Assembly: GCA_019055375.1 (NCBI GenBank)
Contig: JAHQIW010000795.1
Coordinates: 62,001 to 126,000, forward strand
Direction of reading: 5' to 3'
Length of the DNA: 64,000 nt
DNA from: Parelaphostrongylus tenuis
Taxonomy: Eukaryota; Nematoda; Chromadorea; Rhabditida; Metastrongylidae
Shown piece after piece: positions 35,401 through 44,190 of the stretch; positions within the stretch are counted from its first letter, which is position 1; each line of letters begins with the position of its first letter. A program made the translations under genes and the position numbers. The notes below the pieces were generated by a model. The model was not told where the DNA came from, made no database searches, and was given only the letters and a program-made list of their open reading frames with translations.

Positions 35401-38077
35401 ATAGAATTGCTAGAACTACTACTGCTGATATAACTAATACTACTATACTACCAACCTCCAGTCTGCTAATTAACTTTCTCCATATTGTCACTATTTGTAG
35501 AAAGTACCAGCCGAATAACTGGATATGGTGTACGTCATCCAGGCTCTGAGGAAGGCGAAATCGCTTAAACAATAGCCACCGAACTTCGAAAAAGAAATAG
35601 GAACATCGTGCAAGTTTAAGCTGGAAGAAGGACAATAGTCTGATGCTGTGTCCAGAAAGAGAAAAAGCGGAAACATAAATTACAAGCCAGAAGAGGAGCC
35701 GATTGGTTGACGCATTCAAAAAACCTCTAGATGACCACGTATGCTACAGTGTATGCATTGCACGTCATTACTTGAACTTTAGCAAAACTTGAAATTCTCA
35801 ACTTCCAACGCAAGAAAAGCAACCGTAAACATCATCAGTCAACTGATGGACACTATCGCTTTTGATTCTACTTTTTCTGAAAAATTTTCTACTTCAATGT
35901 TTGAAGCACGAATCAAGATGAAAACAGTTCAAGAACTATGTCTCTAACTCCCCACAAACTCAAGATTATACCATAGTAAGATCCTATGTTACTGGGAAAA
36001 TTTGCAAAACTTGAAAGTTTTTTTTCTCAGTTACACCGTAGTAAAATTTGATGTATCTCGATTATATTAAGAAGCGAAGACAATATCAAAGTAGCTATCA
36101 AGTTGTTCAATAGTGGATTGTCATCCAACGCCAAAATGTGGATAAGATCTCAAAAGAAAAAAAAATCATTCGACGAAACATTCCTTTCAGAGAATGGATA
36201 AGAAATAGTCAGAAAACAAAAACAAATGATAATTATAGACTTTCTGAAAGGGGCTAAGTGAGTTCGGCTTATATATTATCAAAGGCAACACCTTTGCAAA
36301 GTTGAACAATAAAGAAGCGCAAAATGAGCTTAATCTGGATAAAAGACTACAGAATGCATGTCTTTGCTAGCAAGATATAAGTCCATTCATTCCAACAAGA
36401 GCGTATGAAAGAAAACGGAACAAAAGCGATTACCTTTTATCTACTGACTATTCTTCATCTGTTCAAAGAGTACAATATTGCATATAGAATCACAAAAATG
36501 CCGAGATGCGAGCAAAACTCGTAATCTCAGGTGGGCTTCGAACTCACTATTAGAATTTTCAGGGCTTATGTGTTATCCACTGCAGGACCAACGGCCTTGC
36601 TTAGCCTTTTCGTCGACCATGTTTTGACCCTAAACCGGCTAACAGCAATCAAGCCGCCCCTGGAAATGATGTAGGGAGCATACATCGGCACTGAGCGCAA
36701 CTAAGTTGAACCTGCAGTTGAGACTACACTGCATAGCTTTTATTGTACTTGTAATGTGGTTGTACTTAACATCGTACTCGGTCGTGAGAAAAGAGTAGGT
36801 AGTGAATAGAAACTAAACATTGTAATTTAAACTATCACCTCAAATCAATCGAGTTCAAACTGATCTGTATTATCAGGGATCATTCCCGCTGATGGGTGAT
36901 TTCTGAATAAACACCTATCAGGTCTAGATATGGCTGAGAGAATGGCAAAGCAATGACCTCGGTAACGCAGTGGGTAACACGTGAGCCATAAGAAAGGATC
37001 ACGGGTTTAAAATTCATCTGAGATTCTAAATTTTGTTCGTTTCTCTGGATTCTTATGATCGAAGTGAACATCCAAATTCTCCAATATCCATTACTAGGTG
37101 AAAAAAATGTAATACGGAAAAACCCCATAAGACTTTAGAGGAAATAAGTACGCTCCTAATGCAACAGCGTAAAATCTCTAATAGGTGGGTGAACTCGGTA
37201 AGTCTATTAGTAGTTATCAAATATCAACATCACCAAGGATGAGTCAAAATGTGAAAATGTACTTGCACAACGAAATTTTGCATAAATCTCAATTATCATT
37301 CGTCCAAAATAGAGACATTAGCGGTTCATCATATTCTCAACACCAGATTTCGTTATCACAAATAATACTTAAAAGATGACAGGATGCTTTATGCTACCAG
37401 CCTATTTTATGGTAAGATTAACATATCTAGAACTTGGGGAACGTTTAAGAGCATAGAAGATGTAGTGAAGAGGACAAAGAACATCCGATTCCGTGCCCAC
37501 CTTTTCGACTCGACAGTCATCCCTGCCCCAACGTATGCATCAAAAACCTGGTAGCCACGTGAGCAGAATGAAAGAGCACTTTACGTTATTGAACGCGCAG
37601 TCGAAAGGTTGATGCTAGGAGTATCCCATATCTCGCAAATGAGAAAAAGGATTCGAAGTCCTGACCTTCGTCAGCGATCGAAGATCAAGACGCCGTTCTA
37701 CAAGTCATGATGTCGAAAATAAGTTGAGCTGGACACGTGATGCGCTTCAACGACAACTAATGGACGAGAGCCGTTACCGAATAGATTTCTCGGGATACCA
37801 AGCGCTCTACAGGAAAACCACCGACTCAATGGCCTGATTTCTTCACAAAAAGACTAGAAGGAAGATATGATGCTCAGCGAATCCCTAGAGGAAGGAGGAC
37901 CGACTGGGTTACTTTTGCACGCGATAGAGATAAATGGAAATGTTGCTGGTACCCGCTCGAGTCACTCGACTACCAACGGGACGACAGGTGATATAGGTGA
38001 TACACATATGTACGCACATATACGTGTACACATAGACATACACACATGCATATGTATGTGAACAGACGTTGCATATA

Positions 38078-38120
<43 letters not shown>

Positions 38121-41100
38121 GTTTATAATGTTGTTTACTCAAGGAATTAGAGCACGAAAAAGTTTAATAACACTTAGGTATATGAGCTTTCGTGAGTATT
38201 CGGTTTTGCTTTTCAACAATACGGCGTTTCAGAAGCAAGCATCAGCGCGTTCCTAATAATATCCATAGCCCTACTGAGGTCTTCTGTGGCGATGGAAATT
38301 TAGTTTCCAATAGATTGTTACTTGAGCACGCTGTGCTCGCCGCACCATCGTGCCGCTTGCGGCGCAAAATTTCAACATTGTTGCCAGTGGTTTAACCCTT
38401 TGACTACCACAAACCCAATTTCAACTACAACACACAACTTAGGCTTCCACATAAGTCTTAGTAGTGTCTTCCGTTTGAGGGTACCATGACAGGATGTGTG
38501 ATGCTTCTCGTGGTGCACGCGAAGCAGAGCTCCATCCCCCCTTCCTTTCCCCAAGTCTCTCCGGCAGTCAACAACAACGCCATATGGAACGCCACAGCCG
38601 GTCAACCTCGAGATTGTAAGGAGACTCACTCAACCAGTATTCTACGACGTTCCAGAAGAAGACCAGTAAAGAAATAAATGTTAGAAGAACTGGAACCCGC
38701 AAAGTGAAAAAAATTGTGGAAACAGATCAATAAAATGCCAAAGTGTCGTCGGATCTACCCAACTATTTTAATGCGACGACACACCCCCCACTCGTCCAAA
38801 ATGAAAGCTCCCACATTTCCTTAGTAATGTCGTCGTGCGGGGGCGCCGTGACCGAGTGGATTCTTGCCGAGGCGCACGTAGAGCGGTGCTCCACGCCCCA
38901 ACCCTTCTCGGCAGTCAACAACAAACGCCCCATGGAACGTCATAGCCAGGCTACCCTCTAGATTGCAAGAAGACTAGCTCAACAAGAATTCTATGAAGTT
39001 CAAGAAGACGAATAAACCAGTTAAATGCTAGGAAGTATTGGGGTACGTACAATGAAAAGAAAGAAAAAAAACTTTGAAAACGGATCAATAAAGCCTCGAA
39101 GTGTTCTCGGATTTACTTATCTTTAACGCAAAATCATTCTGTTTGTCTGAGGTGTTGTTCTCAGTAGTTCTAGAGGCCTTTAGGTTCGATCGTTCAACAC
39201 CAGAAACAAACAGCATGGGTTCGCGCTAGAGATGAATAAACCCGACGACACTACTAGGTACTATGTGGAAGCTTAAATACTAGCGTAGGTTGTGAGTCGT
39301 AGTTGGAGTTGGGTCCGGGGAAGTCAAAGGGTTAAAGATTGTTTTGGTCAAACACTGAGACACACTTCGTATCATAGCAAAGATAGTGATATCCAAATAC
39401 CGTATATTTTCACATCAAAAATTTTTCTGCGTTATACTAATCAATATCCATGGATATGATTGCAGATATTAATACTCTGAGGAGCGTGTGTGCTATTTTG
39501 ACCTTTTCACTAGATTTTTAGTGATCGTTCGAAAGCTTAGAAAATAATAAATTCAACTTTAGGCTTGCTTTCGTAAGAGGCCTTCTCAGGGCGGTGTAGC
39601 AAGAAAAAGAAGACTACGTTCCGCCTACCAAGGTGCTAGCCCGAAGCTCGAATCTCACAGCTGGTTTATTGTGATACAAAATAAAAATGAAAAAACAAGT
39701 TATTTTATTAGTCGGCGTCGATTCCTTCATAGATGACTTAGCCCTAGAGGATCGGCTGAACCGCGAGAGCGTGCTAATTTTGAGTCCCAATTAGGACGAA
39801 ACAGGTGCCTCTATATCACTAGACCTTAACAGCTCAAAACATGTCATATCCTTGTCAGAAAAGCTAATATCATTACCTAACGAAAGGACAGAGTTTCACC
39901 TACAATCTTATAAGAGTCTCAAGTCGTAAAATACACGAATTTCGAAAGATTGCTTAGAGTTATCGATAAGTTAACACCGCATGCGATGCAAAGTATTATT
40001 TTTGAAAAACCAGTGCTTTTTCTTCACAAATAACTTTACTTTACAGATAGATATGGAGCATCAGAGTGATAAGAAAAGCCTAAGAATTTTTTAAAACAAA
40101 GAAAAAACCTAAGTATATGGTGACGCTTCCGAATCACGCTGTTCTCCCAAAAAGATTAAGCAATGCTGTCAAAGAACGAAATAACGTGGTGCAGAGTTAA
40201 CAGCTCAATTCACTCACTTTGCCTCAGGCATTTGATCATAAATTCTTCGAAGCGCCGGCGCCATTTTGTTCGTCACGGTCCCAGCGACGAAAATCAGATC
40301 CGTCTAAAACAATGTACCATCGCAGCATAATCCCACAAAAACAGAAAAAAAATCCAGTTACCTAAAGTCATTAAGATGTTCATGAAAAATTATTTGGTCA
40401 AAAAATAACAGTTAATCGTTCTTTTCATAGTCAGTTCTCTCGGGAGCGTCACACTCCTTATATATAGTTATCGACGACCTACGCTTTACACTCTATGTCA
40501 GGTGAAACATTCACCTAACACAGAGTGTTTTCGAACTCGACTGCTAGCTGGCTGGTATTTTTATCATATTATACCTCTCCTTCGAGTGCTTTATTAAGAC
40601 CACGCTCAAATTTCCATGGATCCTTTCATTTTTATTTGAGCCAACATGTCATGTTGTCTGGTAAGGGCTCTTGTACAGACTATAAAAAGATCGACAGACG
40701 ATGGGTTCCGCGCGGCTGATGAGTCTGTAGGGACGAAACACGTGTCTCGGGCTGTACAAGAGCCCTTACCAGACCACATGACATGTTGGCTCAAATAATA
40801 ATGAAAGGATCTATTGAAGTTTGAGCGTGGTCTTAATAAAGCACTCGAAGGAAAGGTATAAAAACACTTAAGACGAGCCTCCGTATATATGTCCATCGCC
40901 CTCAGTCCCTCATCTGATTATGACAGCAAACAGTAAACAATCATATGTGTAAAACTAATTCATATCAGCACCATGAGCGTGTAATACGAGTTAATTTAGA
41001 AAATTGCCAAATTCTTGCACCATTTCGGTCTTTATTAAGGCAATGGTCTTCCCGACCGAGCAAATATTGAAATGCATCGACAAGGCAAATTATTTGAATT

Positions 41101-42591
41101 CAAAAGATCTGTAGAATTTAACCTACCCATTCTTATTCACTAATCCAAATAATCCAAATTTCCAGTTATTATTGCTGAACGAAACTACTTACAGCAAGAA
41201 AAAGCTGCACCTCTTCAACAAAGAGTCATGAAATTGGGAAAATGTAGAAAAAAAAACACAAGATAAAAAGAAATAAGAGATGAAAGCACCGAATGTTTTT
41301 ATTTGCCTTTTAACAACTAAGCTGCTACAAATTAATGTTTACAACGGTGTCTTTGAGACTTTGAACATACTCAGATAAGTCGTAAAACAGACATTTCAGA
41401 TTCGACGATACTCAGTGGCATGCAAAACGTTCGACCACCCATACGGAGGTGTGTAGTAGTAGCACGCACCTTCGATAGAGGTGAAGCGCTGGTTCAACTC
41501 CTGTCTGCGTTCAAATGTTTTGTACACCACTCAATATCCTCGGATATGTCGCTATTATATACATACCTGACAATGAAATCAAAGCAAATTCGATTAAAAA
41601 AAACCTGTCTGGGTGAGGCACGGAAGACAACTCCGTAACGATCCATATCGTAACGTGGAGCGGCGAAATGCATCATCTCAATGGCGCAACAGGCTAAGCC
41701 GAAAGTGAGTGGCCAAAGTGAGGTACGCTGTGCCATGTTCAACACATCGTCGAGTCGTGCCAATGCGTATTCCGCTGTAGATGAGGTCTTCAGAAATGGT
41801 GTTCCTAAAAGACAATAATAAAGCTGCATGCCAATTATGCAAAGCTAAACCATAAAACAAGGATTTTCGTAGCAATCTCTTGCTTATACTTGCCTTACGA
41901 AGGAGCTGTCGTGAAGACAACTTCACTTGTAACTCATGCACGAAGGGCGAGTAGGATAGAATGCTAATGAAGCGGCGCGCAAGATTAATGGAGTTTGGAG
42001 CGATGACACGGTTAGAAAAAGGACGGCTAGGAAGTGATTTGTGAAGTCCAAAGCTGGAGAGAACAGCCTGAAGGATCAGTCGCGCTCGGGCCGTCCAGCT
42101 CCATTAATCTTGGGCGCTGCTTCACTAGCATTTTTCTCTACGCGCCATTCGGTGCATGTGTACAACACACAACAGCTCCACCTTGAAGCCGATATGAGCA
42201 AGTTGTGTACCAAAATGTTCGCAAGAAAATGCGCAACTGAACGATACCAAAACCATGCAATTTTTATTCTGATTAATAGATCTGGCGCTTATTGTTCTAG
42301 AGCCAAAACTCATGCAACGACCTAACACTTGCTACCTATCGTTGTTTATCCAATTATGAAGCGTATTAACTTAGTAAAACGCAAGCTACAGATGTTCAAC
42401 TTTAAAAGTGGCGGCGACAGGTGTTAACATACGATCCGCAAAACAGAAAGGAAACTAGGGAACAAACATCACGCAGAAGACACACCTGTTGTCGCAATTC
42501 CTTTGGGAGCAGACCCTTCTTCAGTGGAGACCCTTCTGATAGCGGCTTCACATGCCGGTCTGACTGTCAAGGCACGTAGCATTGACTGCAT
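24947..42591 (-). CDS. nduf-7: NADH:ubiquinone oxidoreductase 20 kDa subunit (NDUFS7/PSST)
   Basis: Seen: five minus-strand exons joining in phase to 199 codons plus TAA. The N-terminus [20 protein letters not shown] is Arg-rich and lacks acidic residues apart from one Glu, as in a mitochondrial presequence. The mature part has [94 protein letters not shown] and the basic end [14 protein letters not shown]. Known: PSST carries [4Fe-4S] cluster N2 in complex I of the inner mitochondrial membrane and passes electrons to ubiquinone. The four ligand cysteines (CC, GSC, PGC) are all present. Length matches the family. The gene is stretched over 17.6 kb by a 12.1 kb intron full of repeats. It is probably the first gene of an operon with gei-17. 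Start chosen at 42591; Met at 42582 is an in-frame alternative. Confidence 0.97.
25245..25345. repeat. TA/TATG microsatellite
   Basis: (TA)n tracts near 25247-25276 and 25322-25350, separated by GTACGTAGACACACAGGTGC. Confidence 0.9.
25360..25495 (+). repeat. SINE-1 copy (tRNA-derived)
   Basis: GGTGGTTAAGCACGCGTCTG, GGAAAGGGTGTAATGCGGGT, B-box-like GGTTAAAGTCC, then GGTTTTGCACAG and a GGGTGGGTGTATTTAT tail with ACCGCCGC, shared with the copy at 34620-34775. Confidence 0.65.
25495..25645. repeat. TATG/TATA simple repeats
   Basis: Alternating ATGTATGTATATACATATGC-type repeats directly after the SINE-1 copy. Confidence 0.85.
25665..26410 (-). mobile_element. mariner derivative, 3' ends tail-to-tail (family B)
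   Basis: Left end GAGTTTTGGCACAAGAGCAA, right end near TTTATTGCTC before a TA tract. The minus strand encodes the mariner C-terminus (LDHPPY-like segment near 25950 and a [14 protein letters not shown] end near 25790). The right end (about 26310-26370) matches the same C-terminal end in the other orientation. Frames are broken. Confidence 0.72.
26411..26512. repeat. TA/GATA microsatellite
   Basis: (TA)n of about 45 nt, CATGTATATG repeats, then (TAGA)n. It joins the tail of the SINE-2 copy. Confidence 0.93.
26515..26830 (-). repeat. SINE-2 copy, minus orientation
   Basis: Reverse complement of the copy at 46676: it contains GGATCGAACCATCGACC (B box complement), CCAGACAAGTCTGGTACCAA, GACTCGCTGTAG and the tail GGATGGAAAGATGAAGCTC. 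Confidence 0.75.
26831..26990. repeat. ATAC/ATGT-rich simple repeat
   Basis: CACATATACG, CATATGTATA and similar units over about 160 nt directly after the SINE-2 copy. Confidence 0.8.
27987..28116 (-). CDS. nduf-7: nduf-7 exon 4
   Basis: Completes the Lys, then [20 protein letters not shown] and [16 protein letters not shown]; two cluster N2 cysteines. Donor GTAATT. Confidence 0.97.
29700..30215. repeat. diverged tandem pair, about 250 bp unit
   Basis: Each unit has GCAACACATTTTTCGAC / GCAGCGCATTTTCCGAAC, CGATACTA, a T-run then GAAAAAA, CGCTACTAATAG(T/G)CGA and ATCACCAAG(T/C)GA. Copy 1 is about 29700-29950, copy 2 about 29950-30215. Function unknown. Confidence 0.6.
30385..30525 (-). mobile_element. 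RTE-type retrotransposon 3' end fragment
   Basis: Reverse complement matches the end shared with 37800-38000 and 43800-43885: ACTCACTCGACGATC, ACGGCACGACAGGTGATAC. Only the last codons and tail are left. Confidence 0.65.
32088..32807. mobile_element. piggyBac-like MITE with TTAA ends (family C), copy 1
   Basis: TTAA at 32088 followed by CCCTTCGACTTCCTCAGACC; the other end is ...GGGTCTGTGGTAGCAAAAGG then TTAA at 32804. The inverted ends extend inward for about 90 bp (AAGCTTCTACATAGTTCTTA against its complement). TTAA targets with CCC starts are typical of piggyBac elements; no transposase is seen. Confidence 0.75.
32930..33480. repeat. dispersed repeat family F, copy 1
   Basis: Shares GACAAATGAAAAACTGTTCT, AAGAATTCTTCATACGA and CTCACTGCAGTGTAACACGC with the copies at 34290-34900 and 59890-60400. 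Internal 122-codon frame shows no known domain. Confidence 0.65.
34290..34950. repeat. dispersed repeat family F, copy 2, interrupted by a SINE
   Basis: ATGAAGAAACGAACTC, AATTTTTCATAAGAGTGCTA and TTTCACTGCAGTGCAACAGG line up with the other copies; the SINE-1 at 34615-34780 interrupts it. A reversed piece of the same family (complement of CTTTTCATAAGAGTGTTGGT) lies at 35120-35160. Confidence 0.65.
34615..34780 (+). repeat. SINE-1 copy (tRNA-derived), nested
   Basis: GTTAGTGCAACGGTTCAGCA, GGAAAGAGTGAGATCTC, B box GGCTCGAATCC, GCAGATGTTTTTGCACACC and CATGCCACCGC tail. It sits inside the family F repeat, so it inserted later. Confidence 0.7.
35210..35232. repeat. (GTA)n short microsatellite
   Basis: GTAGTAGTAGTAGTAGCAG. 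Confidence 0.85.
36515..36605 (-). repeat. SINE-3-like copy, minus orientation
   Basis: On the minus strand: CCTGCAGTGGATAACACATA (A-box-like), B box AGTTCGAAGCC, CACCTGAGATTACGAG. The related + copy is at 36940-37045. Confidence 0.55.
36940..37045 (+). repeat. SINE-3-like copy, plus orientation
   Basis: GGTAACGCAGTGGGTAACAC, CACGGGTTTAAAATTC in the B-box position, CATCTGAGATTCTAAAT tail. No perfect acceptor stem, so not called a tRNA gene. Confidence 0.55.
37385..38005 (+). mobile_element. RTE-type non-LTR retrotransposon, 3' end of the reverse transcriptase ORF (broken)
   Basis: The conceptual frames read [69 protein letters not shown] and the terminal [17 protein letters not shown] end. 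These are the conserved C-terminal segments of RTE/RTE-1-type elements, interrupted by frameshifts and stops. The copy is 5'-truncated, as is usual for non-LTR insertions, and ends straight in a microsatellite. Confidence 0.85.
38006..38122. repeat. TATG/TA microsatellite at the RTE 3' end
   Basis: ACACATATGTACGCACATAT passing into (TA)n; it forms the tail of the RTE copy. Confidence 0.9.
38392..39335. mobile_element. piggyBac-like MITE with TTAA ends (family C), copy 2
   Basis: TTAA then CCCTTTGACTACC; other end GGGGAAGTCAAAGGG then TTAA at 39332. Inside are two direct copies of a roughly 330-nt segment (GGCAGTCAACAACAA at 38563 and 38909; ATGGAACG(C/T)CA(C/T)AGCC after each). No transposase. 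Confidence 0.75.
39565..39680 (+). repeat. degraded SINE-1-like segment
   Basis: CCTTCTCAGGGCGGTGTAGC, AAGCTCGAATCTCACAGC (B-box-like) and GGTTTATTGTG echo the 34.6 kb copy. Weak. Confidence 0.35.
40218..40303 (-). CDS. nduf-7: nduf-7 exon 3
   Basis: [20 protein letters not shown] then IYDQMPEA; ends AA of a split Lys before GTGAGT. Confidence 0.97.
40489..40527. other. perfect-loop hairpin
   Basis: CACTCTATGTCAGGTGAA pairs with TTCACCTAACACAGAGTG (2 mismatches) around a 3-nt loop, just outside the left arm of the foldback that contains the ribozyme-like motif. Confidence 0.7.
40570..40861. repeat. inverted repeat, about 110 bp arms, enclosing a ribozyme-like loop
   Basis: Left arm 40570-40678 and right arm 40752-40861 are near-complementary, e.g. 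GGTAAGGGCTCTTGTACAG with CTGTACAAGAGCCCTTACC, and CTTCGAGTGCTTTATTAAGA with its complement. The 73-nt spacer carries the hammerhead-like core. Frames of 64 and 96 codons here are mirror shadows of the arms. Confidence 0.9.
40701..40755 (+). ncRNA. hammerhead ribozyme-like motif
   Basis: CTGATGAG at 40716-40723 (first core strand), stem II GTCT-GTAG-GGAC at 40723-40734, GAAA at 40735-40738 (second core strand), then ACACGTGT (self-complementary stem III) and C at 40746 as the predicted cleavage nucleotide. Flanks GGGTTCCGCGCGG and TCGGGCTG can form an imperfect stem I. This is the type I layout with a minimal stem III known from some Penelope-like and other retroelements. Core bases match the consensus; activity is not shown. 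Confidence 0.72.
41410..41575 (+). repeat. SINE-1 copy in nduf-7 intron 2
   Basis: GTAGTAGTAGCACGCACCTT, ATAGAGGTGAAGCGCTGG, B box GGTTCAACTCC, GTTCAAATGTTTTGTACACC. It stops close to the exon boundary at 41605. Confidence 0.65.
41605..41804 (-). CDS. nduf-7: nduf-7 exon 2
   Basis: From (G)TPFLKTSS to RASPRQ; carries the GLACC tandem cysteine ligands. Acceptor TCTTTTAG, donor GTTTTT. Confidence 0.97.
41825..42325. mobile_element. palindromic mariner derivative (family A), left end truncated
   Basis: Right end CTAGAGCCAAAACTCATGCA then ACGACC; arms pair around a centre reading [20 protein letters not shown], a mariner N-terminal linker motif. It fills most of nduf-7 intron 1. Confidence 0.8.
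42486..42591 (-). CDS. nduf-7: nduf-7 exon 1, presequence
   Basis: 35 codons plus one base, from MQSMLRAL to PKGIATT, ending before GTGTGTC. GTCACAACAG two nt before the ATG resembles an SL acceptor. Previously reported-length frames here on the same strand are in the wrong frame. Confidence 0.9.
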
Positions 42592-43254
42592 ACCTGTTGT
42601 GACGAAATTTATGACTATTAAGACGTGAGATCACGGAAATAAACGAGACATCGGAGCAGTACAGTAGATACGACATAAAAAATTGATCACCGCGAGATGT
42701 CATAGAGTGAGAAAATACAAAAGTTGATGTCAAAAGAAACAAAATCAAAACAAATCTTTAAAAGACAACGCAGTATACAAACCACTTGCTCCTGCATCGC
42801 TTGCAAGTTCAAGCGCTTCAAATCGACAGTGAAAAATCGAATTATCGGATGGAGCTCTTATATTCCCGATATGATATTGAGATATTTCACACAGCATAGA
42901 TCGTCGATCTGTGTCATACGAGCTGGGAAACCACGAGTGTGCCTTGACCGCTTCTTGCGTAGATGAAAGCCCGAAACGAACCCGGATAGTGTCCAGTCGG
43001 TGTATATTCTGCTCTCCTGACTCGAAAATTGCTATGGAAACGTCATGAAAAAGGCAATCTAAGACGCTTTAACCAGCTCATTCATCACAGGAAAATCAGT
43101 CCTATACAAGAAAAATTCAAAACTGTAAGGCAAAACAATCCGGGTACACTACAGTTATCAAAGGCACATGTCGAAAATTCCCGATGTATTTATCCAGCGC
43201 TAAAGCGCAACACTCCTGAATGTTCACTACCCTTTAGAGTGAAAGACGAACAGA

Positions 43255-43450
43255 CGTCCCCTGGAAACCCGGGGTGAGCCTAGCCGGGGTTTCCTCAGGT
43301 CATCACCACTTTAGAAAGAGATTACCACCTTGCGGCTAGTGGCCCAAGACGGCGGTTAGTTTAGGTACGATTTACTCGTAGCTGGGTTTTCCGGGTGAAA
43401 ACATAGGACTCCCTAGCCTGGGTGACCCTGCTAGGGGTTGAACCTCCTCC
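43255..43450. other. GC-rich segment with strong hairpins
   Basis: GGAAACCC/GGGTTTCC hairpin at 43263-43294 and CCCTAGC/GCTAGGG hairpin at 43411-43436 with an inner GGGTGACCC. No match to a known RNA recognised; may be an inner part of the RTE copy that follows. Confidence 0.45.
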
Positions 43451-43599
43451 GTACTTTACGCTCCAACACTCAAGAATACCTCCCAACTACGATGAGGCGG
43501 CAATTCATTTGGGAGATCCAGTTGGACAACTGAATCAAATCTTCGGTCCTGAAGCAGACGAAGATGTCGAAACGTTAGCCCAATAAATTATTCTATCAA

Positions 43600-43885
43600 C
43601 AGATTTCTTTTAATTACCCGCCTTTTGCACTGGGACGATGCTACACGCCAGGATATCGAAAACAAGGTGGGCCGGACACCAAGCGCTCTACGGGAAGACC
43701 ACCGACCCGTAGGTCCGATTTTTTCACGAAAGCGATAGAAGGAAGATATGATGCTCAGCGAATCCCTAAACCCAGAAGGATCCACTGGGCTACTCTTGCA
43801 CGCTTTCAATAGGGAAAAATGGAAATGTTGCTGGTGCCCGCTCGACTCACTCGACGATCAACGGGACGACAGGTGATACAGGTGA
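43600..43885 (+). mobile_element. RTE-type retrotransposon 3' fragment
   Basis: [20 protein letters not shown], then after a stop [27 protein letters not shown] and a DSLDDQRDDR end. Same family as 37385-38005 and ending in the same GACGACAGGTGATACAGG. Confidence 0.85.
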
Positions 43886-44190
43886 ATGTTATGTGATGTA
43901 CAAAACTTTCGTGTCAGAGGGGACTCAAACCCGCGATTCACCTTATCCGAGGGCGCTGTTTAACCCGTTGCCCTACCGACACCTGTTTTGCCACCACTCT
44001 TTCTACGCTACAACCAAAGGCCGAACCATTGACGGTTGGTTGCTGATAGATAGATGCGTTGCAGCGTAGAAAAAGTATTGGCGAAACAGGCGTCGGTGGC
44101 GTAACGGGTTAGAGCATGCGCCGCTGGATAGGGTGAAGTGTAGGTTCAAGTCCAGGCCAACGCAAAAGTTTTGCACATCACCCACCATAC
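43886..44190. repeat. two SINE-1 copies head-to-head
   Basis: A minus copy (GGGGACTCAAACCCGCG, then ACCCGTTGCCCTACCGACAC) faces a plus copy (GGCGTCGGTGGCGTAACGGG, B box GGTTCAAGTCC). Flanks ACACCTGTTTTGCC and GGCGAAACAGGCGT also pair, giving one palindrome of about 260 bp. Confidence 0.75.

Larger units (their letters stand above)
28117..40217 (-). other. nduf-7 intron 3 (12.1 kb), repeat-filled
   Basis: The intron holds RTE fragments, family C and F repeats, SINE-like copies and direct repeats described separately. In 28117-29690, 30530-32087, 35760-36510 and 39340-40200 no gene or known element was recognised. Confidence 0.75.

Noticed and set aside
40525..40896. 64- and 96-codon frames with a shared [11 protein letters not shown] segment
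   Set aside because: The similarity arises because they read the two arms of the inverted repeat around the ribozyme-like motif.
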